A stretch of DNA of 64,000 bases from Nitrospirota bacterium (GTDB lineage Bacteria; Nitrospirota; Thermodesulfovibrionia; Thermodesulfovibrionales; Dissulfurispiraceae), in assembly GCA_009773415.1 (NCBI GenBank), contig WSNO01000019.1:16914-80913 (forward strand), in the 5' to 3' direction. The notes under the pieces are model-generated. The model saw nothing but the letters and a program-made list of their open reading frames with translations, ran no database searches and had not been told where the DNA came from. Positions within the stretch are counted from its first letter, which is position 1, and every line of letters begins with the position of its first letter. Both the position numbers and the translations under genes were made by a program. Positions 7,242 to 15,693 of this stretch are shown here, piece after piece.

Positions 7242-9164
7242 ATGAAAATCGGCAGCCTCAGCGATTGGCTCACCAGAAAGGCACTCATTCTTTTCCTGCT
7301 GCAGCTTTTCTTCGTTATTTCCCTTCTCGGCTACAATGCATGGCACGACAGCAGTGTTGAATGCGTCCGATGCCATGGCGACCAGAAGCGCTTAGAGCAA
7401 CTGGGGTATCCGCAGTTTTATGTAACGCAGGAGATGGTTGAAAAAGAGAGCCGTCATCCGAATGTGAAGTGCCGTGACTGCCATCTTGGCAACGGACGCG
7501 CCACTGATCCTGACAAGGCACATAAAGGAATGCTCACGGCTTTCTATATCAATCACGAGGGAGAGGCGGTTGAGAGAAAGAAACTTTCAAAAAAGCCCCT
7601 CCTGCCTGAAGGTACTGACCGCATCCGCGAAATGCTGCCTCACACAATGGAAAATGGTGAACTGGTGCCACACCCCGAAGTGCGCAATGTGCTCTGGCAC
7701 GACCGCGATAAAACTACCCTGAATTTTGATCCTGAAATAGCAGCAAAGACCTGCGGCAAGTCCGGCTGCCATCCGGATGAGCTGAAACAGTTCAAAACGA
7801 CGGTGATGGCAACTAATTTCCGGCAACGCACCATGACAACATGGCTTAAGCCGTACGGGCCACAGAATTGCGGACCGTCCTTTGCGGATGTGCTTCCGGC
7901 GGAAGTGCTCAAGGAGACAGGTTTTTCTTTCAAAAATACCGAGGAGATCAACAAGGAGTTAAATGTCCCTTTGACTAAGGATCAGGCCATGGCGAAGCAG
8001 AAGTTCTGCAATGCCTGCCATGCCGGATGTCTGGACTGCCACTATACGCCGGACAGGAAACGCGGCGCCCATGCTTTCTCGAATAAGCCACCTTCTGAAA
8101 CCTGCGGCGGGGGCGGCCGCAACACCAGCATGTGTCACGCGGGCTCGTCACACAGCCGTCGCGGCGAGACGTATGTGGGTGGGGACTATTCAATACCGAC
8201 CGGCATGAAGGCGGATGTGCATTACAAAAAGAATATCCACTGCACCGACTGCCATACCACCGGAGAACGCGGCATGGGCGATATGCAGCGGAAGGCGAAC
8301 TGTCAGGATTGTCACATCGGCATTCAGGAGGCGCACGAGAAGAGCGTTCACAAGAACCTTGAGTGTGCCGCCTGTCATATAAATGAACTGCGCGGATATC
8401 AGGTTGTCGTTTGGGGGCCGGGACTGGTCGCAGGCAAGCAGAATCCGATGAAGAAGTATTCGCTGTATTACGGCGTGCAGGGGCCTCCGATGCTGATGAA
8501 GGACCAGAAGGGCAAGTGGATAGCTGTGAAGGTCTTTCCGCATGCCACAGGAAACATTAAACCTGAGGTGCCGGCTTCCGACGGCCTGCAGTTCCGCTGG
8601 AAAAACGGTGAAACCCGCGACCCGTACTATATCGTCGGCACGTTTGAAGCTCCCTCAAACAACAGGCACCTGCTCTGGTTTGAGATACAGAATGCGTCTC
8701 ATCCTTACGGCAAGGGACGGTCGTGCGGAAGCTGCCATCGCGACAAACAGGTGGTCACCTCAAGGTGGGAGTACGAGGATGATCAGGGTGCAGCGGATTC
8801 ATTCAGCGGCGGCTATTCCATTGTCGCCGACAAAAACGGCATGAAGATAGTAAACATGCACTATAAAGGCGCCATCACGCCGATGCCGGGATACAAAACA
8901 GAGGACTTTGCATCATGGATCTATTTCAGGGATAAATGGCAGATGCCCGGCGACTTTTCTGTTCCGAGCGAGAAAGAAAAGTACCGGAAATATTCCGCCC
9001 TTTCGCAGCAGATCGGGAAAGAACTGCAACTGCTTGATCGGGTTGTTGTCAAGAAGGACAAAAAAGTACAGAAACAGTACAAGGAACTGAAAGGCGTAGC
9101 CCTTCACAATGAGGCGCTGGCAATCGGCGCCATCCGGGAATTCCGGACAAAGCAGGGATTGTAA
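7242..9164 (+). CDS. Membrane-anchored multiheme cytochrome c
   Basis: This 640-residue protein has an uncleaved N-terminal membrane anchor (about residues 13-33, KALILFLLQLFFVISLLGYN) and a large periplasmic region. Eight canonical CxxCH heme sites are visible: CVRCH, CRDCH, CNACH, CLDCH, CTDCH, CQDCH, CAACH and CGSCH. Two further candidates are unusual: CGKSGCH near residue 171 (CX4CH) and a CX9CH near residue 288. It probably carries 8-10 hemes and moves electrons between the quinone pool or inner membrane and periplasmic partners. The C-terminal third has no heme sites and ends in a Lys-rich helical stretch. I cannot assign it to a named enzyme. It sits between rodZ-like and rnr, and its stop abuts the rnr start, so it is in an unusual operon. 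Confidence 0.85.
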   Translation: MKIGSLSDWLTRKALILFLLQLFFVISLLGYNAWHDSSVECVRCHGDQKRLEQLGYPQFYVTQEMVEKESRHPNVKCRDCHLGNGRATDPDKAHKGMLTAFYINHEGEAVERKKLSKKPLLPEGTDRIREMLPHTMENGELVPHPEVRNVLWHDRDKTTLNFDPEIAAKTCGKSGCHPDELKQFKTTVMATNFRQRTMTTWLKPYGPQNCGPSFADVLPAEVLKETGFSFKNTEEINKELNVPLTKDQAMAKQKFCNACHAGCLDCHYTPDRKRGAHAFSNKPPSETCGGGGRNTSMCHAGSSHSRRGETYVGGDYSIPTGMKADVHYKKNIHCTDCHTTGERGMGDMQRKANCQDCHIGIQEAHEKSVHKNLECAACHINELRGYQVVVWGPGLVAGKQNPMKKYSLYYGVQGPPMLMKDQKGKWIAVKVFPHATGNIKPEVPASDGLQFRWKNGETRDPYYIVGTFEAPSNNRHLLWFEIQNASHPYGKGRSCGSCHRDKQVVTSRWEYEDDQGAADSFSGGYSIVADKNGMKIVNMHYKGAITPMPGYKTEDFASWIYFRDKWQMPGDFSVPSEKEKYRKYSALSQQIGKELQLLDRVVVKKDKKVQKQYKELKGVALHNEALAIGAIREFRTKQGL

Positions 9165-11276
9165 ATGCTTACACGTCAGCTTTTTCTTTCATTTTTCAGG
9201 GAGAAGGTCAAGAACCCACTCAGCTACCGTGAACTGACCGAACATCTGAAGCTTCGCGCAGGCGAAAAGAAGTCGGTCAAGAAGTTGCTTCGCGAACTTG
9301 TCGCCGGCGGCGAGATCATTAAAACCCGCAAGGGCCTGTACGGACTTCCTGAAGAAATGAGCCTTGTTACGGGCTATTATGAAGCGCATCGTGACGGGTT
9401 CGGCTTTGTGATTTCGGAGAAGCCGGGAGAGCGTGATATTTTTGTGGCCGGACGCAATGCTCTTGGTGCAATGAACAACGACCGCGTTGTCGTGCGCATT
9501 GAGAACCGGGAGCGCCGCGACGGCAGAGTCATCCGCATTCTCGACCGCGCACACAGCAGAATTGCCGGAACACTTCAGAGCGATCGAAAGACATCCTATG
9601 TCATCCCGAAGAACCGGTCTATCCCGTTTGATCTCTATGTCGCTCCTGACGATCGTGCAAACGCGTGCGACGGTGATGCGGTTGTTGTAGAAGTCGTCTC
9701 TTTTCCGACAGACAAAAGACCTCCTGCAGCCCGCGTCGTGAAGGTGATTGCCGATCCGAAGAGTCCGCGGGAAGAGGTTGAGGGCATTATCGATGAGTTT
9801 CACCTGCCGCGCCGTTTTCCGCATGATGTTCTCGAAGAGGCGCGCGCTTTGCATGCCAAAGCTGTTTCAGCCGAAGAGGAAGGCTCGCGAACGCTTCGCC
9901 GAAAAGATCTCCGGGCGCTGAATACGGTTACTATTGACGGTGAAAGGGCGAAGGATTTTGATGACGCCATCTCTGTACAAAAGACTGAGGAAGGTTTCCG
10001 GCTCTGGGTGCATATCGCCGATGTCGGGTTCTTTGTCGCATGGGATTCTCCGCTGGATCTGGAAGCACGAAAACGCGGAACGAGCGTCTATTTTCCGGAC
10101 CGTGTCGTTCCCATGCTGCCAAAGGAGCTGTCCGAAGACCTCTGCAGTCTGAAACCGAGAGTCGACCGCCGTGCGTTTACGGTTGAAATGGACTTCGACG
10201 CTCATGGAATGCGCTCGTCACAGCGGTTTTATCCGAGCATCATCAACAGCAATGAACGCATGACGTACACGTCGGTCAGAAAGATCCTGGTCGACAAGGA
10301 TTCTGCAGAGCGTTCACGGTATGCAGCGCTCTTGCCCGACTTTGCGCTGATGGAATCGCTCTGTCATCTCATCAAGTCGCGGCGGATAAAGCGTGGCAGC
10401 CTTGACTTCGACCTCCCGGAGCCGGAAGTGCTGCTCGATAGCCAGGGGAATCCGGAGTCAATCATCCGTGCGGAGCGCACCTTTGCGCATATGATAATCG
10501 AGGAGTTCATGATTGCCGCAAATGAAGCAGTTGCCGAACATCTTGAAGGGCTTTCAGTGCCAAACCTCTATCGCATTCATGAGGAGCCCGATCCCCTGAA
10601 GTTCGAAGAAATAGCGAAGATGCTGACTGCTCTGGGCATCATTCGCCATCGCCGCCTGATAAAGCCGGGCGATGTTGCCGGGCTGCTGAGGCAGTTGCAG
10701 GGCACTCCTGAAGAATCGGTCTTTCATTCCCTTATCCTGCGCAGCCTGAAACAGGCGCGGTACTCTCCGGTGAACATCGGCCATTTCGGACTGGCATCAA
10801 AAAGCTATTCGCACTTTACCTCACCCATCCGCCGATATCCGGACCTCGTGACACATCGTATTTTGCGGGAAGTGCTCATCAAAAAGCGGCTCAGCGACAA
10901 GCGGGCAGATGAGCTCAATAACCTCCTGCCGGATATCGCGTTTCAGTCATCGCGCACAGAGCGGCAGGCTGATGAGGCCGGGCGGACCGTTCTGAATGCC
11001 ATGCGTGTCTGGTACATGAAGGACAAGGAGGGACAGTGCTTTTCAGGAAGTATTGTTGCTGTCACTGCATATGGGGTGAAAGTCAGGTTCCATGATGTGT
11101 ATGTCGAGGGGTTTCTGCACGTTTCAGCCATGACCGATGATTACTATCGCTATGATGAGCAGCGCATGTGCCTGAACGGGCTGAATCGCCGCAGGCGTTA
11201 CAGCATCGGACAGGAGATGACGGTTCGGGTTGAGCGGGTCGATATGGCTGAGCGGGAAATTATTCTGGGTCTCTGA
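9165..11276 (+). CDS. rnr: Ribonuclease R
   Basis: RNase R is a processive 3'-to-5' exoribonuclease that degrades structured RNA. The protein has 703 residues, within the family range. An N-terminal winged-helix region (YRELTEHLKL, GEIIKTRKGLYGLP) is followed by cold-shock-like domains (GYYEAHRDGFGFV, RDIFVAGRNALGAMNNDRV). The RNB catalytic domain contains the acidic signature RAKDFDDAISV and later HFTSPIRRYPDLVTHR. A C-terminal S1 domain runs from FSGSIVAVTAYGVKVRF to the end. The ATG directly follows the cytochrome stop codon (TAAATG), so the two are translationally linked. Confidence 0.95.
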   Translation: MLTRQLFLSFFREKVKNPLSYRELTEHLKLRAGEKKSVKKLLRELVAGGEIIKTRKGLYGLPEEMSLVTGYYEAHRDGFGFVISEKPGERDIFVAGRNALGAMNNDRVVVRIENRERRDGRVIRILDRAHSRIAGTLQSDRKTSYVIPKNRSIPFDLYVAPDDRANACDGDAVVVEVVSFPTDKRPPAARVVKVIADPKSPREEVEGIIDEFHLPRRFPHDVLEEARALHAKAVSAEEEGSRTLRRKDLRALNTVTIDGERAKDFDDAISVQKTEEGFRLWVHIADVGFFVAWDSPLDLEARKRGTSVYFPDRVVPMLPKELSEDLCSLKPRVDRRAFTVEMDFDAHGMRSSQRFYPSIINSNERMTYTSVRKILVDKDSAERSRYAALLPDFALMESLCHLIKSRRIKRGSLDFDLPEPEVLLDSQGNPESIIRAERTFAHMIIEEFMIAANEAVAEHLEGLSVPNLYRIHEEPDPLKFEEIAKMLTALGIIRHRRLIKPGDVAGLLRQLQGTPEESVFHSLILRSLKQARYSPVNIGHFGLASKSYSHFTSPIRRYPDLVTHRILREVLIKKRLSDKRADELNNLLPDIAFQSSRTERQADEAGRTVLNAMRVWYMKDKEGQCFSGSIVAVTAYGVKVRFHDVYVEGFLHVSAMTDDYYRYDEQRMCLNGLNRRRRYSIGQEMTVRVERVDMAEREIILGL

Positions 11277-11437
11277 GGCAGTATTCACACCCCGGAACAC
11301 AGAATTCAGCAGCACATGTGAGGGATTATCAGGTGCAACGGCAATAAGGCGACCTTGTCAGGTCTGCACTGCAAGGCTCCATTTCCCAATATCAGCCGGC
11401 GCAGCAGCATCTCTTTATTTCCTTTTCGCCGGGTTCT

Positions 11438-11467
11438 TTCTCTATTCCCAGTCGTCTGTTGTATAAT
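11438..11467 (+). promoter_or_regulatory. Candidate sigma-70 promoter for mutS operon
   Basis: A perfect -10 box TATAAT lies at 11462-11467, about 53 bases before the mutS start. The -35 is poor (TTCTCT at about 11438, 18-base spacer). The 243-base gap between rnr and mutS holds nothing else I can call apart from a small GACCT/AGGTC inverted repeat near 11353. Confidence 0.4.
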
Positions 11468-11519
11468 CTAGGGATTTCTGATGTCTTGATCCGGTCAATG
11501 AACAGGAGAAAACAGGCCC

Positions 11520-14090
11520 GTGTCCGAGCTTACGCCCTTGATGAAGCAGTATTCCGCAATAAAAGAAAAATATGCTGATTCCATAGTCCTTTTCCGCCTC
11601 GGAGACTTCTACGAGATGTTCGGAGAAGATGCAAAAACAGCCTCCGCAATTCTTCAGATAGCGCTGACTTCCCGCGATAAGAACAAGGATGAGCCCATGC
11701 CGATGTGCGGGGTGCCGTACTTTTCGGTTGATGCTTATATAGCGAAGCTGATCAAGGCAGGCTGCAAGGTGGCGATTTGTGAGCAGGTTGAAGATCCCAA
11801 ACTGGCAAAAGGTATTGTCCAGCGCGAGGTGGTAAAGGTTATCACGCCCGGTACGCATGTGCCGGAGCAGCCGAAGGAAAACGCTTTTCTCATGTGCATT
11901 TATCCGGGACAGGGCAAATACGGCATTGCGCTTGCCGATCTATCGACCGGTGAATTTACGGTCTTCGAGACGGATAAGCCGATCGAGGACGAAATCGGAC
12001 GATTCGAGCCGCGCGAGGTGCTCTGTCCGCGCAGTGCCGAACATTCATTGCACCTGCAGGAAGCCCTCCAAGGCATGTTCGTTTCATATCATGACGACTG
12101 GAACTTTGATTTTACCGAGGCGTACAAGACGCTTTTAAAGTATTTCCGTGTTGCATCACTTGAAGGATACGGGTGCGATGGCCTGCCCGCTGCGATATCA
12201 GCTGCCGGAGCGCTCATCAGCTATCTTGAAGAGACGCAGAAGGTGCTCACCTTCGGCAAGATAACGCTGCTGCAGGACTCCGCAGTTATGTTTCTGGACG
12301 CGGCGACCAAGCAGAACCTCGAGATTACCCGCACGCTGAAGGACGGCAGCCTTGAAGGCTCATTGCTCTGGGTGCTTGACGAGACGCTGACACCGATGGG
12401 TGGACGGTTTCTGCGCAATGCGATCGTCAAACCGTTGTTGTCGGTTCCGGAAATCCGCCAGCGGCAGGATGCCGTAAGCGCGATTGTCGAGGATTATGAA
12501 CTGACGGAAGACCTCAGGACAACGCTCCGGAAAATCCAGGACATTGAACGCATTACCGCACGAATAATTTCCAGGACCGCAATCCCCCGTGATTTGCTGG
12601 CGCTGAAGGGGTCTTTGCAGCACCTGCCGAAATTGCGGAAAATGCTGGTTGCTTCCCAGAACAGGCACTTAAAGCAGATTGGATCCATGCTGACCGACAT
12701 GGCCGAACTTACTGACATTATCGATTTCAGCGTTGTGGAATCTCCGGCAAACAATCCCCGCGACGGCGGAATCATCCGCAAGGGATACAGCAGAGAGGTC
12801 GATGAATTGCGCGGCATTTCGATTCATGGCAAAGACTATATCGCAAAGATGGAAGCAGAGGAACGTCAGCGCACCGGGATTTCATCTCTCAAAATCAGCT
12901 ATAACAGGGTATTCGGCTATTATATCGAAATCACAAAAACCAACCTTCACCTTGCCCCTCAGGACTATATCCGCAAGCAGACGCTTGCGAACTGCGAGAG
13001 ATTCATTACGGAGGAGTTGAAAGAGTATGAAGGCAAGGTTCTGGGAGCTGAAGACCGGCTCAGGGAACTTGAATATTCGCTGTTTCTCAGCCTGCTGGAC
13101 AGAGTCGGGAAATATGCGCCTCAGGTGTACGAGGCCGCCGCGATTGTTGCGGAGATAGATTTCTATTTGTCCCTGGCGAAAGTTGCGAAACGATATGACT
13201 ATGTGAAGCCCGTAATCGACGACAGCGATCTTGTCGAAATTGCCGATGGAAGGCATCCGGTCATCGAGCGGCTTCTCTGCCTCCGGACTTTTGCTGCTCG
13301 AGACGAACGCTTCATTCCGAACAGCACGCATATGGACTGCGGTTCCAACCGGCTGCTGGTGATTACCGGTCCGAACATGGCCGGCAAGTCGACATTCATG
13401 CGGCAGGTTGCCCTGATTGTCCTCATGGCCCAGATAGGCTCGTTCGTGCCGGCCGAGCGCGCGACTATCGGCGTCGTTGATCGGGTCTTTACGCGCATCG
13501 GCGCGTCGGACAACATTACCCGCGGTCAGAGCACGTTCATGGTCGAGATGATTGAGACGGCAAATATCCTTAACAACGCTACATCCCGCAGTCTGATATT
13601 GCTTGACGAGGTCGGTCGCGGAACGAGCACATTTGACGGAATCAGCATAGCATGGTCTGTTGCCGACCATCTCGTGAATGCAGTAGGCGCCCGAACCCTG
13701 TTTGCCACACACTACAATGAACTGACCGACCTTGCCCACAACATGGAAGGCATCGCGAACTACAACGTTGTGGTGAAGGAATGGGGAGAAGAGGTCATCT
13801 TCCTCCGGAAGATCGAACGCGGGCCCGCCGACAAGAGTTACGGCATTCAGGTCGCAAAGCTTGCGGGGCTGCCGCAGCCGGTCATCGATGCTGCAAAGGT
13901 AATTCTTGAGAAGCTTGAGAGGAAAGAGGCGCAGACGCTGCGTCCGAAGGCCCGCCAGATGGATCTCTTTTTTGCGGGCGATCCGGTTGCGCGCGAACTG
14001 CTGCAGCTGGATGTCGAGACGCTCTCCCCGCAGAAGGCACTCAGAAAGCTGAAAGAGCTGAAGAAGCTTGCAGAAGAAGGCAATCAGTGA
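11520..14090 (+). CDS. mutS: DNA mismatch repair protein MutS
   Basis: MutS recognises mismatches and small loops and starts mismatch repair with MutL. At 856 residues it is normal length. The N-terminal mismatch-binding domain has the FYEMF phenylalanine-glutamate motif (LGDFYEMFGEDA, about residue 30-38). Connector, lever and clamp domains follow. The C-terminal ATPase has Walker A GPNMAGKST at about 617-625 and Walker B LILLDEVGRGTSTFDG. The C-terminal end has a short helical tail. The start is GTG with AGGAG about a dozen bases upstream. The stop overlaps the coaE start by 4 bases. No mutL is in the window. Confidence 0.97.
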   Translation: MSELTPLMKQYSAIKEKYADSIVLFRLGDFYEMFGEDAKTASAILQIALTSRDKNKDEPMPMCGVPYFSVDAYIAKLIKAGCKVAICEQVEDPKLAKGIVQREVVKVITPGTHVPEQPKENAFLMCIYPGQGKYGIALADLSTGEFTVFETDKPIEDEIGRFEPREVLCPRSAEHSLHLQEALQGMFVSYHDDWNFDFTEAYKTLLKYFRVASLEGYGCDGLPAAISAAGALISYLEETQKVLTFGKITLLQDSAVMFLDAATKQNLEITRTLKDGSLEGSLLWVLDETLTPMGGRFLRNAIVKPLLSVPEIRQRQDAVSAIVEDYELTEDLRTTLRKIQDIERITARIISRTAIPRDLLALKGSLQHLPKLRKMLVASQNRHLKQIGSMLTDMAELTDIIDFSVVESPANNPRDGGIIRKGYSREVDELRGISIHGKDYIAKMEAEERQRTGISSLKISYNRVFGYYIEITKTNLHLAPQDYIRKQTLANCERFITEELKEYEGKVLGAEDRLRELEYSLFLSLLDRVGKYAPQVYEAAAIVAEIDFYLSLAKVAKRYDYVKPVIDDSDLVEIADGRHPVIERLLCLRTFAARDERFIPNSTHMDCGSNRLLVITGPNMAGKSTFMRQVALIVLMAQIGSFVPAERATIGVVDRVFTRIGASDNITRGQSTFMVEMIETANILNNATSRSLILLDEVGRGTSTFDGISIAWSVADHLVNAVGARTLFATHYNELTDLAHNMEGIANYNVVVKEWGEEVIFLRKIERGPADKSYGIQVAKLAGLPQPVIDAAKVILEKLERKEAQTLRPKARQMDLFFAGDPVARELLQLDVETLSPQKALRKLKELKKLAEEGNQ

Positions 14091-14698
14091 TTGTCTTGGG
14101 CATCACCGGCAATATCGGCATGGGCAAGAGTACCGTTGCAAGAATGTTTGAGGAGCTTGGCGCCGTCCGAATAGATGCCGATAAGATTGTGAGCGGTCTG
14201 CTTGCTGCTCCGGAGGTTATTCGGGATGTGTGCGATCTGTTCGGAGATCACGTTCTTCATGAGGGCGTTCTGGATCGCAAACTCCTGGCGCATACTGTTT
14301 TTTCGAACTCTCGTCTGCGGCTGGGCCTCGAAAATATTCTTCATCCACGCGTATTTCAGGCAGTAGATGCGCAGATAGAGGAGCTTGCGAAGACTCCCGC
14401 TCCCCTTGTCGTTGCTGTTGAGGCTCCGGTGCTGTTCGAACGTGCCTATCAGAACCGCTTCGACAGTGTGCTGACGGTGTTTACCAGCGAGGAGACGGCT
14501 TTCCGGAGACTCCAGGAGAAAGGCATGGCACTGGATGATGCGCGAAAACGCATGGAGAGCCAGTTCCCCATCACCATGAAAAGAGAGAAAGCAGATATGA
14601 CAATCGACAATAACGGTACGCTCGGTGAAACACGCGAACAGGTGCGCCGGATTTACGAACTTCTGATGCTCCTGGAGAAGCAGCATGGATGTAATTAA
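14087..14698 (+). CDS. coaE: Dephospho-CoA kinase
   Basis: CoaE phosphorylates dephospho-CoA at the ribose 3' position, the last step of coenzyme A synthesis. It has 203 residues, the usual length. The P-loop GNIGMGKST is at residues 8-16, followed by GAVRIDADKI and a central HPRVF motif. VVAVEAPVLFE and the DNNGTLGET C-terminal region are also typical. The start is GTG overlapping the mutS stop (GTGA). The 3' end overlaps ribF by 14 bases. Confidence 0.95.
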   Translation: MIVLGITGNIGMGKSTVARMFEELGAVRIDADKIVSGLLAAPEVIRDVCDLFGDHVLHEGVLDRKLLAHTVFSNSRLRLGLENILHPRVFQAVDAQIEELAKTPAPLVVAVEAPVLFERAYQNRFDSVLTVFTSEETAFRRLQEKGMALDDARKRMESQFPITMKREKADMTIDNNGTLGETREQVRRIYELLMLLEKQHGCN

Positions 14699-15629
14699 CG
14701 GACTTCCGGCAACGTTTATGTACACGAATCCTGTCATTACCATCGGCAACTTCGACGGGGTGCATATCGGTCATCAGAAAATATTTGCCCGCGTTGTTGA
14801 AAAGGCGCGTGAGATCGGGGGAACGCCGGTTGCCGTCACGTTCTTTCCGCATCCGGTTGCCGTGCTCGCTCCTGAGCGCGGGTTGCGGCATATCACCACG
14901 TCGAGAGATAAAACGCGTCTTATTGCCGACAACGGACTGGCAGTCCTTGTTTATATCCCGTTCAACCGGGAGTTCGCAAAAACAGAACCGGAAGACTTTA
15001 TCAGACGTGTGCTTGTCGATCTCATGAACGCCAGATGGGTTGTCGTCGGGCACAGCTATTCTTTCGGAAAAGGGAAAAAAGGATCGACCGACCTGCTTCG
15101 CCGCAAGGGTGAATCGAATGGTTTCGGGTTGACGGTTGTCCGCCATGCCACCGCCTGCGGTGATGTCGTGAGCAGCAGTCGTGTGCGGGCGTTTCTCCTG
15201 AAAGGGAAGGTCAGTGATGCGGCCTGTATGCTGGGACGGGCGTATCACATCGACGGGGTGGTCGTGCCGGGTGCAGGACGCGGCGAAGCAATTCTGAAGA
15301 CGCCGACTGCGAATATTGCAACGGCAAATGAGATTATCCCGAATGAAGGTGTGTATGCGGTCCGCATTTCCATGGACGGCCGGATCTTCGACGGGGTTGC
15401 GAACATCGGCAGCAATCCTACCTTCGGCGGCATTGAGATGAGTTATGAAGTGCATTTGTTCGGGGTTCGTGAGTATCTGGTCGGCAAAAAGCTGAGAGTG
15501 CATTTTATCGATCGCCTGCGGGATGAAGCAACGTATCCTGCGGCAGAGGCACTGAAGGCACAGATAAAAATCGACATCGAAAACGCACAAGAGATTTTGG
15601 GACGTTCCGATCTGAAATTGCTTGCCTGA
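14685..15629 (+). CDS. ribF: Bifunctional riboflavin kinase / FAD synthetase
   Basis: RibF converts riboflavin to FMN and then FAD. The 314-residue protein has both modules. The N-terminal nucleotidyltransferase shows GNFDGVHIGHQ, FFPHPVAVL and VVVGHSYSFGKGKKG, ending in SSSRVRAFLLKG. The C-terminal flavokinase domain shows GAGRGEAILKTPTANI, GVYAVRISMDG, ANIGSNPTFGG and the family ending HFIDRLRDE. The ATG is preceded by TGGAG within the coaE coding region. It is the last gene of the mutS-coaE-ribF unit and faces priA. Confidence 0.95.
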   Translation: MDVINGLPATFMYTNPVITIGNFDGVHIGHQKIFARVVEKAREIGGTPVAVTFFPHPVAVLAPERGLRHITTSRDKTRLIADNGLAVLVYIPFNREFAKTEPEDFIRRVLVDLMNARWVVVGHSYSFGKGKKGSTDLLRRKGESNGFGLTVVRHATACGDVVSSSRVRAFLLKGKVSDAACMLGRAYHIDGVVVPGAGRGEAILKTPTANIATANEIIPNEGVYAVRISMDGRIFDGVANIGSNPTFGGIEMSYEVHLFGVREYLVGKKLRVHFIDRLRDEATYPAAEALKAQIKIDIENAQEILGRSDLKLLA

Positions 15630-15654
15630 TGATAAGCACAACCTGGCCCATGTT

Positions 15655-15670
15655 GCTCATGCGAATGAGC
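15655..15670. other. GNRA-loop hairpin between convergent ribF and priA
   Basis: GCTCAT and ATGAGC flank a GCGA tetraloop; one more T-A pair extends the stem, and an outer GCCC/GGGC pair set at about 15647-15682 could lengthen it. No T-run follows on either strand, so it is at best a weak or Rho-assisted 3'-end structure shared by the two converging genes. Confidence 0.35.
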
Positions 15671-15693
15671 AGATGAACGGGCTTGTCAAGAAC

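Noticed and set aside
14571..15641. 356-codon open frame on the minus strand
   Set aside because: Antisense to ribF and the end of coaE, both clearly real; no domain features.
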